Of a stretch of DNA of 64,000 nt, positions 43,973 to 53,287 are shown one piece after another (position 1 is the first letter of the stretch; each line of letters starts with the position of its first letter). Source of the stretch: Lutispora saccharofermentans. GTDB lineage: Bacteria > Bacillota > Clostridia > Lutisporales > Lutisporaceae. The notes beneath the pieces were generated by a model that worked only from the letters and a program-made list of their open reading frames with translations, did not search any database and had not been told where the DNA came from. The DNA is taken from NCBI RefSeq assembly GCF_024363565.1, contig NZ_JAJEKE010000008.1, forward strand, positions 1 through 64,000, read 5' to 3'. A program made the position numbers and the translations under genes.

Positions 43973-44710
43973 TTGAACTTCACATTTCAAGATTATTACT
44001 ATGGCTACTTGAGCATAGATAAAAAGGAACTTGAAATAGGTAAAAGGATATTTAGCTCTGATCAAAGAAATAAACCTTTAAATGGCCAATTTGTACAATA
44101 CCTGATATCAACACATATAGATGGAAGATTGATTTTTTCAGTAGCACCTCAATATTATGATGATTTATTTGAGTTTATTAAAGGACAAGCTGTTGACGAT
44201 GCAGATGAGATAATTGAGATGCTTGACATTTTTTTCAGCAATAAATTAGAAAGCTTTAAGTTGAGGAAGATGTATAGATTAATTCCTGGCGAAGATTATG
44301 ATATATGGAGCTCGTCGAATTCGTCTGCCGTGAAATTAACCAAGGAAATTTTCATGGAGGCTTTAGAAAATATAGATGAAGCGGAGAAAACGGAAGCCTG
44401 GGAGAGCAAAAAAGGTGAAATCTTAGAAGACAGGAAATTTGTTGTACTTGATGGTAAGAAAGTCGTATCCGCATGCAAAATTTCCGATATAGATTTTGGC
44501 GGAGGGAACATTGCTGTATGGACTGACTCGGATTATAGGAATAAGGGATTTGGGAAAGAGGTCGTAACCGAAGCCGTGAAATGGTGTATCTATAATAGCA
44601 TTCTTCCTATATACTGGGTTGATGCTGAAAATACTGCTTCAATCAGTCTGGCCAAGAGTTTAGGCTTTGAAGTCAAATCTCAAGAGATTGTTGCTTCGAT
44701 AACATTATAA
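43973..44710 (+). CDS. GNAT-like acetyltransferase with extra N-terminal domain
   Basis: 245 residues, TTG start. The first ~120 residues are not recognisable; the C-terminal part holds the GNAT fold (AVWTDSDYRNKGFGKEVVTEAV; ENTASISLAKSLGF). This two-part layout is seen in GNATs with an auxiliary sensing or substrate domain. Confidence 0.85.
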   Translation: MNFTFQDYYYGYLSIDKKELEIGKRIFSSDQRNKPLNGQFVQYLISTHIDGRLIFSVAPQYYDDLFEFIKGQAVDDADEIIEMLDIFFSNKLESFKLRKMYRLIPGEDYDIWSSSNSSAVKLTKEIFMEALENIDEAEKTEAWESKKGEILEDRKFVVLDGKKVVSACKISDIDFGGGNIAVWTDSDYRNKGFGKEVVTEAVKWCIYNSILPIYWVDAENTASISLAKSLGFEVKSQEIVASITL

Positions 44711-44801
44711 ATTCTGGTATAGAAATTAGACCTTACAGAGCATTGATCCAAATTAGTGTTCTATGTGGATAAGGGTGATTTATATTTTTCGAGGTGAGGA
44801 T

Positions 44802-45332
44802 ATGAAAAAAGTTTATGTTATTTTTGCTGTATTTTTATTGCTGCTTGGAATTTCTGCCTGCTTCAGATTTTCCATCATCGGAGTAAACAGAGACGGGCTT
44901 GAGCGCGATGCTCGTAAATACCAAAAAATAGATGGTAGCTGGCAGGTATCCAAATCTGTGACGGACAATCTTGGTGCATTGTTGTTTTATGATAAGCATT
45001 TAAATGATTTCACTTACTCCATTTATTTGAACAGAAAAGGATTCTCATTCGGATATTTTTTCCGTTCAGGCGGGAGTACCAGCGGCATTTCCAATGGTAT
45101 TAGGGCCTTCAATTACGGCAGTTCCATGGCTTTAATTTCCATGAATAAGGTGAATGTGGCCCGAATTGAATGCGTGTCGGAAACCGGTCCAATGCAAGAA
45201 GCCGTTCATATGATAGAGCCGGGTGAACCATTTGCTATTGCAATACCCGTTACTGATGATAGCATGACGGTAAAAATATATGATCAAAATGGAAATGAAA
45301 TTCCGATAACAGAAATCTCATCTTATGACTAA
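44802..45332 (+). CDS. Putative lipoprotein, unknown function
   Basis: 176 residues from ATG 44802 after GAGGTGAGG. Hydrophobic signal ending in the lipobox LGISAC, then a beta-rich domain without recognised motifs. Probably membrane-anchored on the outside. Confidence 0.75.
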   Translation: MKKVYVIFAVFLLLLGISACFRFSIIGVNRDGLERDARKYQKIDGSWQVSKSVTDNLGALLFYDKHLNDFTYSIYLNRKGFSFGYFFRSGGSTSGISNGIRAFNYGSSMALISMNKVNVARIECVSETGPMQEAVHMIEPGEPFAIAIPVTDDSMTVKIYDQNGNEIPITEISSYD

Positions 45333-45458
45333 GTCTCACAATTTGCAGCCTTCATGAGCAGTAGGATATGGCAGAGCCTTTCCATTTGCGCGAATTTGGC
45401 GGAACTAAACCAGACTCACCGGTGTATGTAGGAAAAAGAATTAGAAAAATATTAGCAA

Positions 45459-45495
45459 GCCCCTAAAAATATCAAATAAATTTTAGGGGCTATAA
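45459..45495. terminator. Bidirectional terminator
   Basis: 10-bp arms GCCCCTAAAA and TTTTAGGGGC around a 12-nt loop, between convergent genes. Confidence 0.8.
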
Positions 45496-45506
45496 TTATT
45501 TTAGAA

Positions 45507-45896
45507 CTATTTACAGAAATAGCTGACTGGATACTTTTTACCTATGGCGGCATTCGCACCCAAATGAGGATAGTAGTCTTCACTATGTTCTATTCGGCAC
45601 AGCACAGGACCATATGTTGTTATTTTTGCACTTGTCTCTCTGTTTCCACAATGACGGCATTCCAACCAGGATGCGCCGTACATTCTAAAGTGATGATGAG
45701 GATAATCATAGTAAATACATGATTCTACTGGTATGTCAGGACCGCCGGCGCAGCTTCCTGTATATCTGTCAGCTTGCTGTTCACAAGAACTGCATTCATT
45801 CGGGTCTTGTCCTGGTATGTTGGCATATGTATTGGAAATAAGCACACATAATACAAGTAGAATGATCAGGAATTTTTTTGAGATTTTTTTAAACAT
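45507..45896 (-). CDS. Small secreted Cys-rich protein
   Basis: 129 residues from the ATG at 45896 (MFKKISKKFLIILLVLCVLIS), following GGAGGTG. A signal peptide is followed by a mature part rich in Cys and His (ECSSCEQQ, ECRHCGNRE), possibly metal- or disulfide-stabilised. Function unknown. Minus strand, convergent with 44802. Confidence 0.75.
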   Translation of the reverse strand: MFKKISKKFLIILLVLCVLISNTYANIPGQDPNECSSCEQQADRYTGSCAGGPDIPVESCIYYDYPHHHFRMYGASWLECRHCGNRETSAKITTYGPVLCRIEHSEDYYPHLGANAAIGKKYPVSYFCK

Positions 45897-46101
45897 AATC
45901 ACACCTCCAAAATCTGATTCATGCATAAGCATGCTAATAAAAAATATGAAAAAAATTTAAAGTTTATACCATTCAGTAAATAAAAATACAATTATCTTTT
46001 TCTAAAACTTTATAGTGGCTTACATGAGCAGAAAGCTAAGCTTGCTGCTCTTTTTCATACCTATTCAATATATGACAATAGAGTACAAAAACAAACAGTT
46101 A

Positions 46102-46130
46102 TTGACATAAAAGGTAATTGGAAATATAAT
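46102..46130 (+). promoter_or_regulatory. Promoter of the c-di-GMP riboswitch transcript
   Basis: TTGACA (46102-46107), 17-bp spacer, TATAAT (46125-46130), about 120 nt before the aptamer core. Confidence 0.75.
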
Positions 46131-46251
46131 AGTAATGTTGTTTGAATAAACAATTTCTTTTCGTAATAATATCAATTCACAGTTATAAACACAGCACGAT
46201 TTACAGCAAATGCAATTAAATATTATTTTAGTATTACTGTTATGCTATATG

Positions 46252-46330
46252 ATAATGGCAAACCTATCGAAAGGTAGGGGCGCAAAGCTACGAGTCTAAG
46301 GTGTAAACACTATGACAGTCGGGCCGCCAA
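46252..46330 (+). promoter_or_regulatory. Cyclic di-GMP-I (GEMM-I) riboswitch
   Basis: Shows the conserved GGCAAACC, the GAAA tetraloop in CGAAAGG, GGGGCGCAAAGC and AGTCTAAGG, then ATGACAG and GGGCCGCC closing the second arm. This is the GEMM-I pattern. Followed by a terminator at 46346, so probably transcriptional control of the HD-GYP gene. Confidence 0.93.
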
Positions 46331-46345
46331 GATAGAGTTTTTTTA

Positions 46346-46378
46346 AGCCATGGTGATTATAGCGCCATGGCTTTCATA
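46346..46378 (+). terminator. Riboswitch-controlled terminator
   Basis: AGCCATGG (46346-46353) pairs with CCATGGCT (46365-46372), followed by TTCATAATTTT; weak T run, hence suited to being conditional. Confidence 0.75.
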
Positions 46379-46442
46379 ATTTTAGGATTTTATATAGATA
46401 CTATATAAGAAAAATGAAGTATAATTTTGAGGTGAATTCGCT

Positions 46443-47021
46443 GTGTCCAATGATAATGATTTTGATCTGTTTGATAGCAACATTGATGATCTGCTGAAGC
46501 TGCTGAAATTTGATTCCAATACCTACAAGCATTCAATGAATGTAGCTCAATACTCAAAAAAATTTACTGAGCTGCTGGGTGATGAGGTTAATATTAATAC
46601 GATCTATTATTCCGGCTTGTTCCATGATATTGGTAAAATAAAAGTTGACTCCAGTATACTGAATAAAAAAAGTGAACTTAAGCCTGAAGAATTTAGCAGC
46701 ATGATGAAGCATTCTCAGTTTGGTTATAACATATTAAAGCAAACTCATATGCCCAAGGAAATGAAGTTTGCAGCATTCTTTCATCATGAGCGCTGGGATG
46801 GCAAGGGTTATCCCTGGCATTTGGAGGCGGGGCAGATCCCTAAAGTAGCAAGGCTTATAAGCATATGTGACGTATTTGACGCATTGACTTCCGACAGACC
46901 TTATAGAAAGGCATATTCAATAGAAAAGGCATTAAATATTATGCAGAATTCAAAAGGGCAATTCGATCAGGAATTATTTAAAGCATTTATTGACAACTTG
47001 GATTCAATAATCGATAAGTAG
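46443..47021 (+). CDS. HD-GYP domain protein, probable c-di-GMP phosphodiesterase
   Basis: 192 residues with GTG start and GAGGTG upstream. HD motif LFHDIGKIKVDSSIL, then FFHHERWDGKGYPWHL (the HHE..DGxGYP part) and DALTSDRPYRKA. The HD-GYP core is present without a receiver or sensor domain. Its leader is a c-di-GMP riboswitch, which would give feedback between ligand level and degradation enzyme. Confidence 0.93.
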   Translation: MSNDNDFDLFDSNIDDLLKLLKFDSNTYKHSMNVAQYSKKFTELLGDEVNINTIYYSGLFHDIGKIKVDSSILNKKSELKPEEFSSMMKHSQFGYNILKQTHMPKEMKFAAFFHHERWDGKGYPWHLEAGQIPKVARLISICDVFDALTSDRPYRKAYSIEKALNIMQNSKGQFDQELFKAFIDNLDSIIDK

Positions 47022-47041
47022 GAATTTAATAAATTATCAGG

Positions 47042-47064
47042 CAGGTGAGAGATCACCTGTTTTT
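47042..47064 (+). terminator. Terminator after the HD-GYP gene
   Basis: CAGGTGA/TCACCTG with a GAGA loop and TTTTT. Confidence 0.75.
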
Positions 47065-47195
47065 ATTTCGGCACGGTATGGGCGCGTATTGTTTTTTCTA
47101 TTATCGGTATTAAGCATATAGGTTATGACAATCGTAACTGGTATAATAATAGCAAGAATATATAATTTATAATCAAGTGTAATGGAGGGGTTTTT

Positions 47196-48044
47196 ATGAA
47201 GTCTGCTGATCTATACGATCGATTGGAACGGGATTTTATCTCGGAAAACATGAGAGATAACTGGGCGAAATACATGGGCGAATTAGAAGAGTATCTTTCT
47301 CCTAATTTCAAAGAAAGAAGCATGGGATTGGTATGTGACTTCACAAATGAAATCAATAAAGTTTATTCTGCTGTGTTTCCCACTAAAGAAATTTTGCAGA
47401 GCATCATAGATGATGGAGCGACAAATGCCATGTTGTTCCTGCATCATCCTTCTATCTGGGATAGCAGAAGAGCAAAGCTCTTCTATCAGATGGATAAAGA
47501 ATTATTAGCAAAGCTTAGAGAGAATAGAGTATCTATATATAATTTACATGTGCCGTTGGATAACTTCAGCGAATATTCAACAAGCAAAACTTTAGCTGAT
47601 GTATTAGATATAGAAATTGAAAAACCGTTTAAGGAGTATTGTGGAGCCTTGAGCGGTGTAATCGGGAAAACTAATTGTAAAACCGTGGAAGAATTGCATG
47701 ATAAGTTTTCAAAGGTCTTGGGGCATGATACAAGCCTTTATTTATATGGGGACATCGCCATAAAAGATGGGAGAATAGCTATAGTAGCAGGCGGCGGTAA
47801 TAATATCGACACTGTTTCTGAAATGGTTGAAAACAAAGTTGATGTTCTTATTACAGGCATTTCAGCCAACAATGAAGATTGCTCAGAAGTTCATGAGCTT
47901 GAGCGGAAAAGCCGCATTAATGTTCTAGGGGGAACACATTATTCCACTGAAAAATTTGCGTGCCAAAAGATGTGTACTTATTTTGAAAAGCTTGGCCTCG
48001 TCTCTGCCTTTATTGAAGGAGAACCGGTATATGAGGATATGTAA
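47196..48044 (+). CDS. Nif3-like dinuclear metal centre family protein
   Basis: 282 residues, ATG after GGAGGGG. Metal-ligand segments FLHHPSIWD, NLHVPLDN, and late GGTHYSTEKFA fit the Nif3/YbgI (GTP cyclohydrolase I type 2-like) family, usually hexameric. Function of the family is unclear. Confidence 0.85.
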   Translation: MKSADLYDRLERDFISENMRDNWAKYMGELEEYLSPNFKERSMGLVCDFTNEINKVYSAVFPTKEILQSIIDDGATNAMLFLHHPSIWDSRRAKLFYQMDKELLAKLRENRVSIYNLHVPLDNFSEYSTSKTLADVLDIEIEKPFKEYCGALSGVIGKTNCKTVEELHDKFSKVLGHDTSLYLYGDIAIKDGRIAIVAGGGNNIDTVSEMVENKVDVLITGISANNEDCSEVHELERKSRINVLGGTHYSTEKFACQKMCTYFEKLGLVSAFIEGEPVYEDM

Positions 48045-48088
48045 GCTTATTATGTGATAAAAAGTGATTGAACAAAGAGGAGAGCATT

Positions 48089-48979
48089 ATGCATGAAAAA
48101 GAGGTAAAGGGTATCCTATCAGCTCAAAACGGAATGAATATATACCGCGGCTGTACTCATGGATGCATTTATTGTGATTCCAGGAGCAAGTGTTATCAGA
48201 TGCATCATGATTTTGAAGATATAGAAGTAAAGATAAATGCAGCAGAACTTTTAGAGGATGCTTTGCGCAGAAAAAGGAAGAAATGCATGATCGGCACCGG
48301 GGCAATGAGCGATCCATATATTCATCTGGAGGAAAAATTGGGCAACACCAGGAAATGCATTGAGCTTATCCATCACTATGGATTTGGACTGACTATACAG
48401 ACCAAGTCTGCAAGGATTTTAAGGGATCTGGAACTGCTTAAAAAAATTAATGAAAAGTCAAAGTGTGTGGTACAGATGACCCTTACTACTTATGATGAAG
48501 CTTTGAATAAGGTAGTCGAGCCCAATGTGAGCACTACAAGAGAACGGTTTGAGGCGCTGAAGATAATGCGTGATAACGGAATCCCTACGGTAGTCTGGTT
48601 GAGTCCTGTTCTACCATTTATCAATGATACGGAGGAAAATATCCTGGGAATTTTGGATTACTGTATAGAGGCGAAAGTACATGGCATCATTTGCTTTGGC
48701 ATAGGATTGACCCTAAGAGAGGGGAACCGGGAATACTTTTATAAGAAGTTGGATGAGCATTTTCCGGGAATGAAGGCCAGATATATTGAAAAGTACGGCT
48801 ATGCATATCAGGTAAGCAGCCCTAACAATGGCAAGCTGATGAGCATGGTGAAAAAAATATGCAAATCTCATGATATATTGTGTGACATTAATGAATGCTT
48901 CAGCTATCTTCACAAATTTGAGGATAAAAATGAGTATGAGCAATTGATGTTGCCGGGACTGGATAAGCTGGGGGAATAG
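48089..48979 (+). CDS. Radical SAM protein (SplB-like)
   Basis: 296 residues from ATG 48089, after GAGGAG. [4Fe-4S] motif RGCTHGCIYCDSRS (CX3CX2C) close to the N-terminus, then GTGAMSDPY and TIQTKSARILRDLELL. Family resembles Rv2578c/spore photoproduct lyase-related radical SAM enzymes; reaction unknown. Confidence 0.88.
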   Translation: MHEKEVKGILSAQNGMNIYRGCTHGCIYCDSRSKCYQMHHDFEDIEVKINAAELLEDALRRKRKKCMIGTGAMSDPYIHLEEKLGNTRKCIELIHHYGFGLTIQTKSARILRDLELLKKINEKSKCVVQMTLTTYDEALNKVVEPNVSTTRERFEALKIMRDNGIPTVVWLSPVLPFINDTEENILGILDYCIEAKVHGIICFGIGLTLREGNREYFYKKLDEHFPGMKARYIEKYGYAYQVSSPNNGKLMSMVKKICKSHDILCDINECFSYLHKFEDKNEYEQLMLPGLDKLGE

Positions 48980-49035
48980 TATGAATAAAGTTATCTGTGT
49001 TAAAAAATGCTGTGAAGTTAGAGGGGGATTCTAAT

Positions 49036-49764
49036 ATGAACAAGACTGGTAAATGCTTGCTACTGATTATGGTATTAGGTATGCTGATGATGTCGATCCT
49101 GTCTGCACCAGCTATGGCAAACTCTGCGGAACCGCCGTCATTGGTACTACTCATCATCAATCCGCCGGATGATCTTTCAATTGCATTGGTATCCAATGAA
49201 AAGCAACCGGAAGCGGTAGTCCGACGGGTTGCATGGGAAGGATATTACGCCTTTTATTCGCGGGATATGCAGACTGGCGGGAAGTATACGTTCAAGGCCA
49301 CTACAAACGGGGAATGCTTTGAATTTACGATCATTGAACCCTTGCAGCGGTATAATAATGTGTTCACCTTGAATTTATCCACTCAAGAGCTTACACCTGG
49401 GAAATATCCGCTTCGCTCAGTGCTCTTAGTGTCAATACGGTTATTGCTCACGCTTTTACTTGAAGGCGTGATCTTCATGCTCTTCAGGTTCAGACAGAAG
49501 AGAAGCTGGCTTGTATTTCTTGCTGTAAATCTTCTTACTCAAGGTGTGTTGAATATTTGGCTGAATAGCGGAGGCTCGCTGATGCCGAGCTACTTGATCT
49601 TCGCCTTGATTATAGGAGAGCTTTTTGTATTCACTGCCGAGATGATTGCGCTTCCCATTTTCATTAAGGAGCATAAAAAAAGCTATATCTTGATTTATGC
49701 TTTTATAGCAAACCTTATAAGCTTAATTGCCGGCGGTTATATTATATCGGTTTTGCCTGTCTAG
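49036..49764 (+). CDS. Membrane protein with signal peptide and extracellular domain
   Basis: 242 residues from ATG 49036, after GAGGGGGA. Signal peptide (MVLGMLMMSILSAPAMA), a ~90-residue external beta-rich part, then about four hydrophobic segments (SVLLVSIRLLLTLLLEGVIFML onward). Family not recognised. Confidence 0.72.
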   Translation: MNKTGKCLLLIMVLGMLMMSILSAPAMANSAEPPSLVLLIINPPDDLSIALVSNEKQPEAVVRRVAWEGYYAFYSRDMQTGGKYTFKATTNGECFEFTIIEPLQRYNNVFTLNLSTQELTPGKYPLRSVLLVSIRLLLTLLLEGVIFMLFRFRQKRSWLVFLAVNLLTQGVLNIWLNSGGSLMPSYLIFALIIGELFVFTAEMIALPIFIKEHKKSYILIYAFIANLISLIAGGYIISVLPV

Positions 49765-49784
49765 ACGAGATACTCTATGTTTCC

Positions 49785-49857
49785 AGAACCCTTCACTGGA
49801 GTATGAACACCACAAAAAGAACGTCAAAAACGTCGAGCAATGACGCTCTTTTTGAAT
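49785..49857 (+). repeat. Repeat fragment and terminator
   Basis: ACCCTTCACTGGAGTATGAACACCAC resembles the centre of attC-like repeat 7 (CCCTTCAGTGG.TG.TAACACCGCC). The adjoining AGAACGTCAAA...TGACGCTCTTTTTG can act as a terminator. Confidence 0.4.
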
Positions 49858-49906
49858 TATAATATAATCACTTCCGGAAGAAAAGATTAGAGGGGGAGGT
49901 AAGATC

Positions 49907-51418
49907 TTGGATTACATGATCGAAACCTGTGCAATTATTGCTTTCATCGAAGAGCGAATAAAGCAAAAGCTTCAATTTGCGGAACTTGAGAAAACCTTGA
50001 ATTTTTCTTATCGTCACATCAGAGAAATATTCAAGAAAAAAACCAATATCACTTTGTCCCATTACATCGTGGCTCGAAAGATTGCAAACTGTGCATTCGA
50101 AATCGCATCAACTAAAAAAAGCCTGACAGAGATAGCTTCTGAATATGGCTTTGACAGTTATGACACATTTACTCGAGCTTTCAAGCGTCAAATAGGCATA
50201 AGACCGTCGGAATTTAAAAATTCAAGTTTTATATGCGGAAGAAAGTGTATTTGTACAGGCATATATGCTCCTGCTATTTTAAATCTCGATAATTCAAAGC
50301 TTGCCCTCCCAATTTTATCGGAGGTTGATATTGTGAATAAAACTTTAAAAACACAAAACAGCTGTATTCTTTATGGTGTGCCTAAAGTGTATTATGGGCG
50401 CAATTATGATGGCGACTGGCAATGCACTCCATTTCCTATGTGTTTGCAGGCTGTTTTGAATTATATGGGGCAAAATGTTCATTACTCGTATATTATGGTG
50501 GCTTCCGGTGCATCTTTCCGCTTAAGATGGAAGGAAAGCGGCTGGGATTTAGCCGCTGTAGACATACGAAACATTTACGAAAATCCCGTAATGCCTTTTA
50601 TACTCTCATTTAAGGCAGTAGGACGAAAGTTTAAGATTTTAGAAAAGGGTGCCAGTTCAAAGGACGACTTTATAAGCTTTATTAAATCAGAAATAGACGG
50701 AGGACGGCCGATAATTGCACTCGGTGTTGTCGGCCCACCAGAGGCAAGCATTGTTACGGGCTATAAAGACAACGGAGAAACCCTATTAGGCTGGAGTTTA
50801 TTTCAGGACAATATGGAATTTGCAAAAGGTCTTACCTTTGATGAGTCGGGTTATTTTATATGCAGCAATTGGTGGGAAAATACTGAGGCGATTATGTCAA
50901 TAGGAGAGGAAGCTGGTGCGATGGTACCGGTAAAAGAACTGCTTGAAAATGCTCTTTATCTGCTTACTGCTGAAACAATTGATGTATACAACGGTAAATA
51001 CTGTTCATACTTAGGAGGACAAAAAGCATATTCTGCGTGGGCAGATGCAATGTCTGATGATGGAAACTTCTCTAAAAGTACACAATTATCCTTGCTCATA
51101 GAGAGAAATATGTGTTTTGTTGATGCTACAGTTATGGTTGGTGAAGGCCGCTTCTATGCTGCTGAATATATAGACCGGCTTGGGGAAGAAAACCCCGGAA
51201 TCTCAAAGGAATGCAAGAAGTGTGCAGAATACTTCAGGGCTGCAGCCGACTGCATTACCAAAATGCAAGCTCTGATAAAAGGTGATTGTGGTGAAGAAGC
51301 TGCTCGAAAACTTGCTGATAAGGAAGCCAGAACTCAAATCGTTTCTTTGATAAAAGAAGCACAGTTGCATGAAGCAAAAGCGAGTGATGCGTTAGAAACT
51401 ATCATCGCCAAGATGTAA
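49907..51418 (+). CDS. AraC family regulator fused to a BtrH/C39-like domain
   Basis: 503 residues, TTG start. N-terminal AraC DNA-binding domain (about 10-105: LEKTLNFSYRHIREIFKKKT, EIASEYGFDSYDTFTRAFKR, GIRPSEFK). After a linker, a ~380-residue domain (WQCTPFPMCLQAVLNYMGQN, GGRPIIALGVVGPPEASIVTGYKD) has the look of a papain/C39-like fold, with a Cys near its start but no clear catalytic His by eye. It may sense a peptide or small molecule. Confidence 0.8.
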   Translation: MDYMIETCAIIAFIEERIKQKLQFAELEKTLNFSYRHIREIFKKKTNITLSHYIVARKIANCAFEIASTKKSLTEIASEYGFDSYDTFTRAFKRQIGIRPSEFKNSSFICGRKCICTGIYAPAILNLDNSKLALPILSEVDIVNKTLKTQNSCILYGVPKVYYGRNYDGDWQCTPFPMCLQAVLNYMGQNVHYSYIMVASGASFRLRWKESGWDLAAVDIRNIYENPVMPFILSFKAVGRKFKILEKGASSKDDFISFIKSEIDGGRPIIALGVVGPPEASIVTGYKDNGETLLGWSLFQDNMEFAKGLTFDESGYFICSNWWENTEAIMSIGEEAGAMVPVKELLENALYLLTAETIDVYNGKYCSYLGGQKAYSAWADAMSDDGNFSKSTQLSLLIERNMCFVDATVMVGEGRFYAAEYIDRLGEENPGISKECKKCAEYFRAAADCITKMQALIKGDCGEEAARKLADKEARTQIVSLIKEAQLHEAKASDALETIIAKM

Positions 51419-51641
51419 TATATGGTTTATTAACAAAGCGATTCATATGGCTCCTCACTTAAAAGTCTTGCTTTCAAGATTTAATAACCATATAATGGTA
51501 TTAGTTAATGTGTTCTTTCTGGGCAAGTAGAAACTGGGCGGCTTTGAATATTATAAGTGGATTACCGTCTTTTTCGGTTCGATAAATAACGGGAACGATG
51601 AATCTATACGCTTTATAATTTATTTGGAAGGAAGGTTATTG

Positions 51642-52484
51642 ATGGAATGGATTGAGCGGCTTAATGAAGTGATCGGTTATATAGAAGAGCATCTCGATGA
51701 CGAAATAAGTAATGAAGCAATAGGAAAGATTGTTGTGTGCCCTGTCGGATCATTTCAAAGGACATTTTCCTTGATGACAGGTATTACGCTTTCAGAATAC
51801 ATACGAAGAAGGAGACTGACAAAGGCAGCTTTTGAGTTGCAGTCTACAGATTGTAAAGTGATTGATATTGCAGTTAAATACGGGTATGAGTCATCAGATG
51901 CTTTTTGCGTTGCTTTTAAAAAAATGCATGGAATTACACCCATAGCTGCCAGACAACAAAATATTAAGCTGAAATCCTATCCTCGCCTAGCCTTTGAACT
52001 TACAATAAAAGGAGAGGTAGAAATGAATTATCGAGTTGTAGAAAGAGAAGACTTTAGGGTTGTTGGCAAAATTGTAACTTCATCGTTGGAAAACAACATA
52101 ATACCTGAATTTTGGGATCAGTGCAAAAAAGACGGTACTGTTGACAAATTGCTTGAAATAGGTGTGAACTCCAGTACGCTAGGTATGTGCTTCGGCTACA
52201 ATGATGAAGGCATAAACGATTACATGGTTGGCATTGAAACAAACGATGAAGGTATAGAGGGTATGAAAAATGTTGTAGTTCCTAAGTCTACCTGGTTAGT
52301 CTTTGAATCCATAGGACCGGTAAGTCCAACGCTTGAAAATACTTGGGGCAGAATATATGGAGAATTCTTGCCTCAAAGCATTTATAAGCAGGCAGCGTTG
52401 CCTACAATGGAAAAATATTTTGGCAGTGATGTAGATGCTGATGATTACCGTATTGAAATTTGGATTCCTGTAGTTAAAGAGTAA
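51642..52484 (+). CDS. AraC family regulator with GyrI-like effector domain
   Basis: 280 residues from ATG 51642. Rob/SoxS-type helix-turn-helix (MEWIERLNEVIGYIEEHLDD, FQRTFSLMTGITLSEYIRRRRL, IAVKYGYESSDAFCVAFKK), then an effector-binding domain starting about residue 127 (MNYRVVEREDFRVVG...). Typical of drug-responsive activators. Confidence 0.9.
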   Translation: MEWIERLNEVIGYIEEHLDDEISNEAIGKIVVCPVGSFQRTFSLMTGITLSEYIRRRRLTKAAFELQSTDCKVIDIAVKYGYESSDAFCVAFKKMHGITPIAARQQNIKLKSYPRLAFELTIKGEVEMNYRVVEREDFRVVGKIVTSSLENNIIPEFWDQCKKDGTVDKLLEIGVNSSTLGMCFGYNDEGINDYMVGIETNDEGIEGMKNVVVPKSTWLVFESIGPVSPTLENTWGRIYGEFLPQSIYKQAALPTMEKYFGSDVDADDYRIEIWIPVVKE

Positions 52485-52738
52485 GTGCCTGTTAATGAAG
52501 GTAATGCTCTTTTGAAAGGAGACCGGAGAAGCGAACCATTAGAGGACAAGTAGTGTGTTGCTGCGCGTCCATGTCTGAGTATGACAGGCATGGACTATGC
52601 GGCTTTACCTCATATCGGTAGAATGATGAAGTAAAGGCGGGAGGAAAACATGGATAGGAAGGACATCAGCTGAGATTGTTTAACCATGCGTAGCAAGGGA
52701 AATTTGTATAATGTATTTTAATAAAGGGAGAGAGGACT
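52485..52738. other. Intergenic stretch with hairpin
   Basis: No gene seen. GTCCATG/CATGGAC (about 52567-52595) forms a hairpin. ACCATGCGTAGCAAGGG at 52683 recalls ACCATGCGTGACTACCC at 32583 near repeat 8. Confidence 0.3.
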
Positions 52739-53200
52739 ATGGGGAAAACAGCAAACGAAATCCAAAAAGAAAGAATTAAAGAAATAGAAGAGAAGGCTTC
52801 CCAATTATTAGAAAAATGTGAGGTTGTAACACTTGCTTCCATTAATGAAAATGGGTACCCGCGTATATGCGCTGTAACGAAAATCAGAAATAATGGTTTT
52901 TCCGAAATATATTTTATGACATCAAAAAGATCTCATCTAAATGGGAAGGCGACTCATTTTGGAAATAATACTAAAGCCAGTGTTTGTTATTATCTTGATG
53001 GTGACAGTGTCACACTAATCGGCGATGTTGAAATAGTAACGGATATGGATGAGAAAGGAAAATTCGATAATGATTGCGATAGAAATTTCTTTAAGAAAGG
53101 GATTGAGGACCCAAAATGCTATTTATTAAGATTTCGAACTAATGAGGCAACATTTTGGATTGAAGGCAAATTTAGAACCTGTAAATATAAAACTAAATGA
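52739..53200 (+). CDS. Pyridoxamine 5'-phosphate oxidase family protein
   Basis: 153 residues. FMN-binding split-barrel pattern: VVTLASINENGYPRICAV, EIYFMTSKRSHLNGKATHFGNN, VCYYLDGDSVTLIGDVE. General-stress-protein-26-like; flavin reduction or binding. ATG after GGGAGAGAGGA. Confidence 0.88.
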   Translation: MGKTANEIQKERIKEIEEKASQLLEKCEVVTLASINENGYPRICAVTKIRNNGFSEIYFMTSKRSHLNGKATHFGNNTKASVCYYLDGDSVTLIGDVEIVTDMDEKGKFDNDCDRNFFKKGIEDPKCYLLRFRTNEATFWIEGKFRTCKYKTK

Positions 53201-53287
53201 TACATATTATGAGCAGCATAAATAAGCTTGCAACAGAGCTTGAAAGGAAAATCAGATGTAGACGATTGATTCGAACGGAGGGGTGAG

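Noticed and set aside
46030-46145. Coding remnant (SGLHEQKAKLAALFHTYSIYDN...)
   Set aside because: About 45 open codons without start or recognisable family; it overlaps the promoter at 46102, so it was not reported as a gene.
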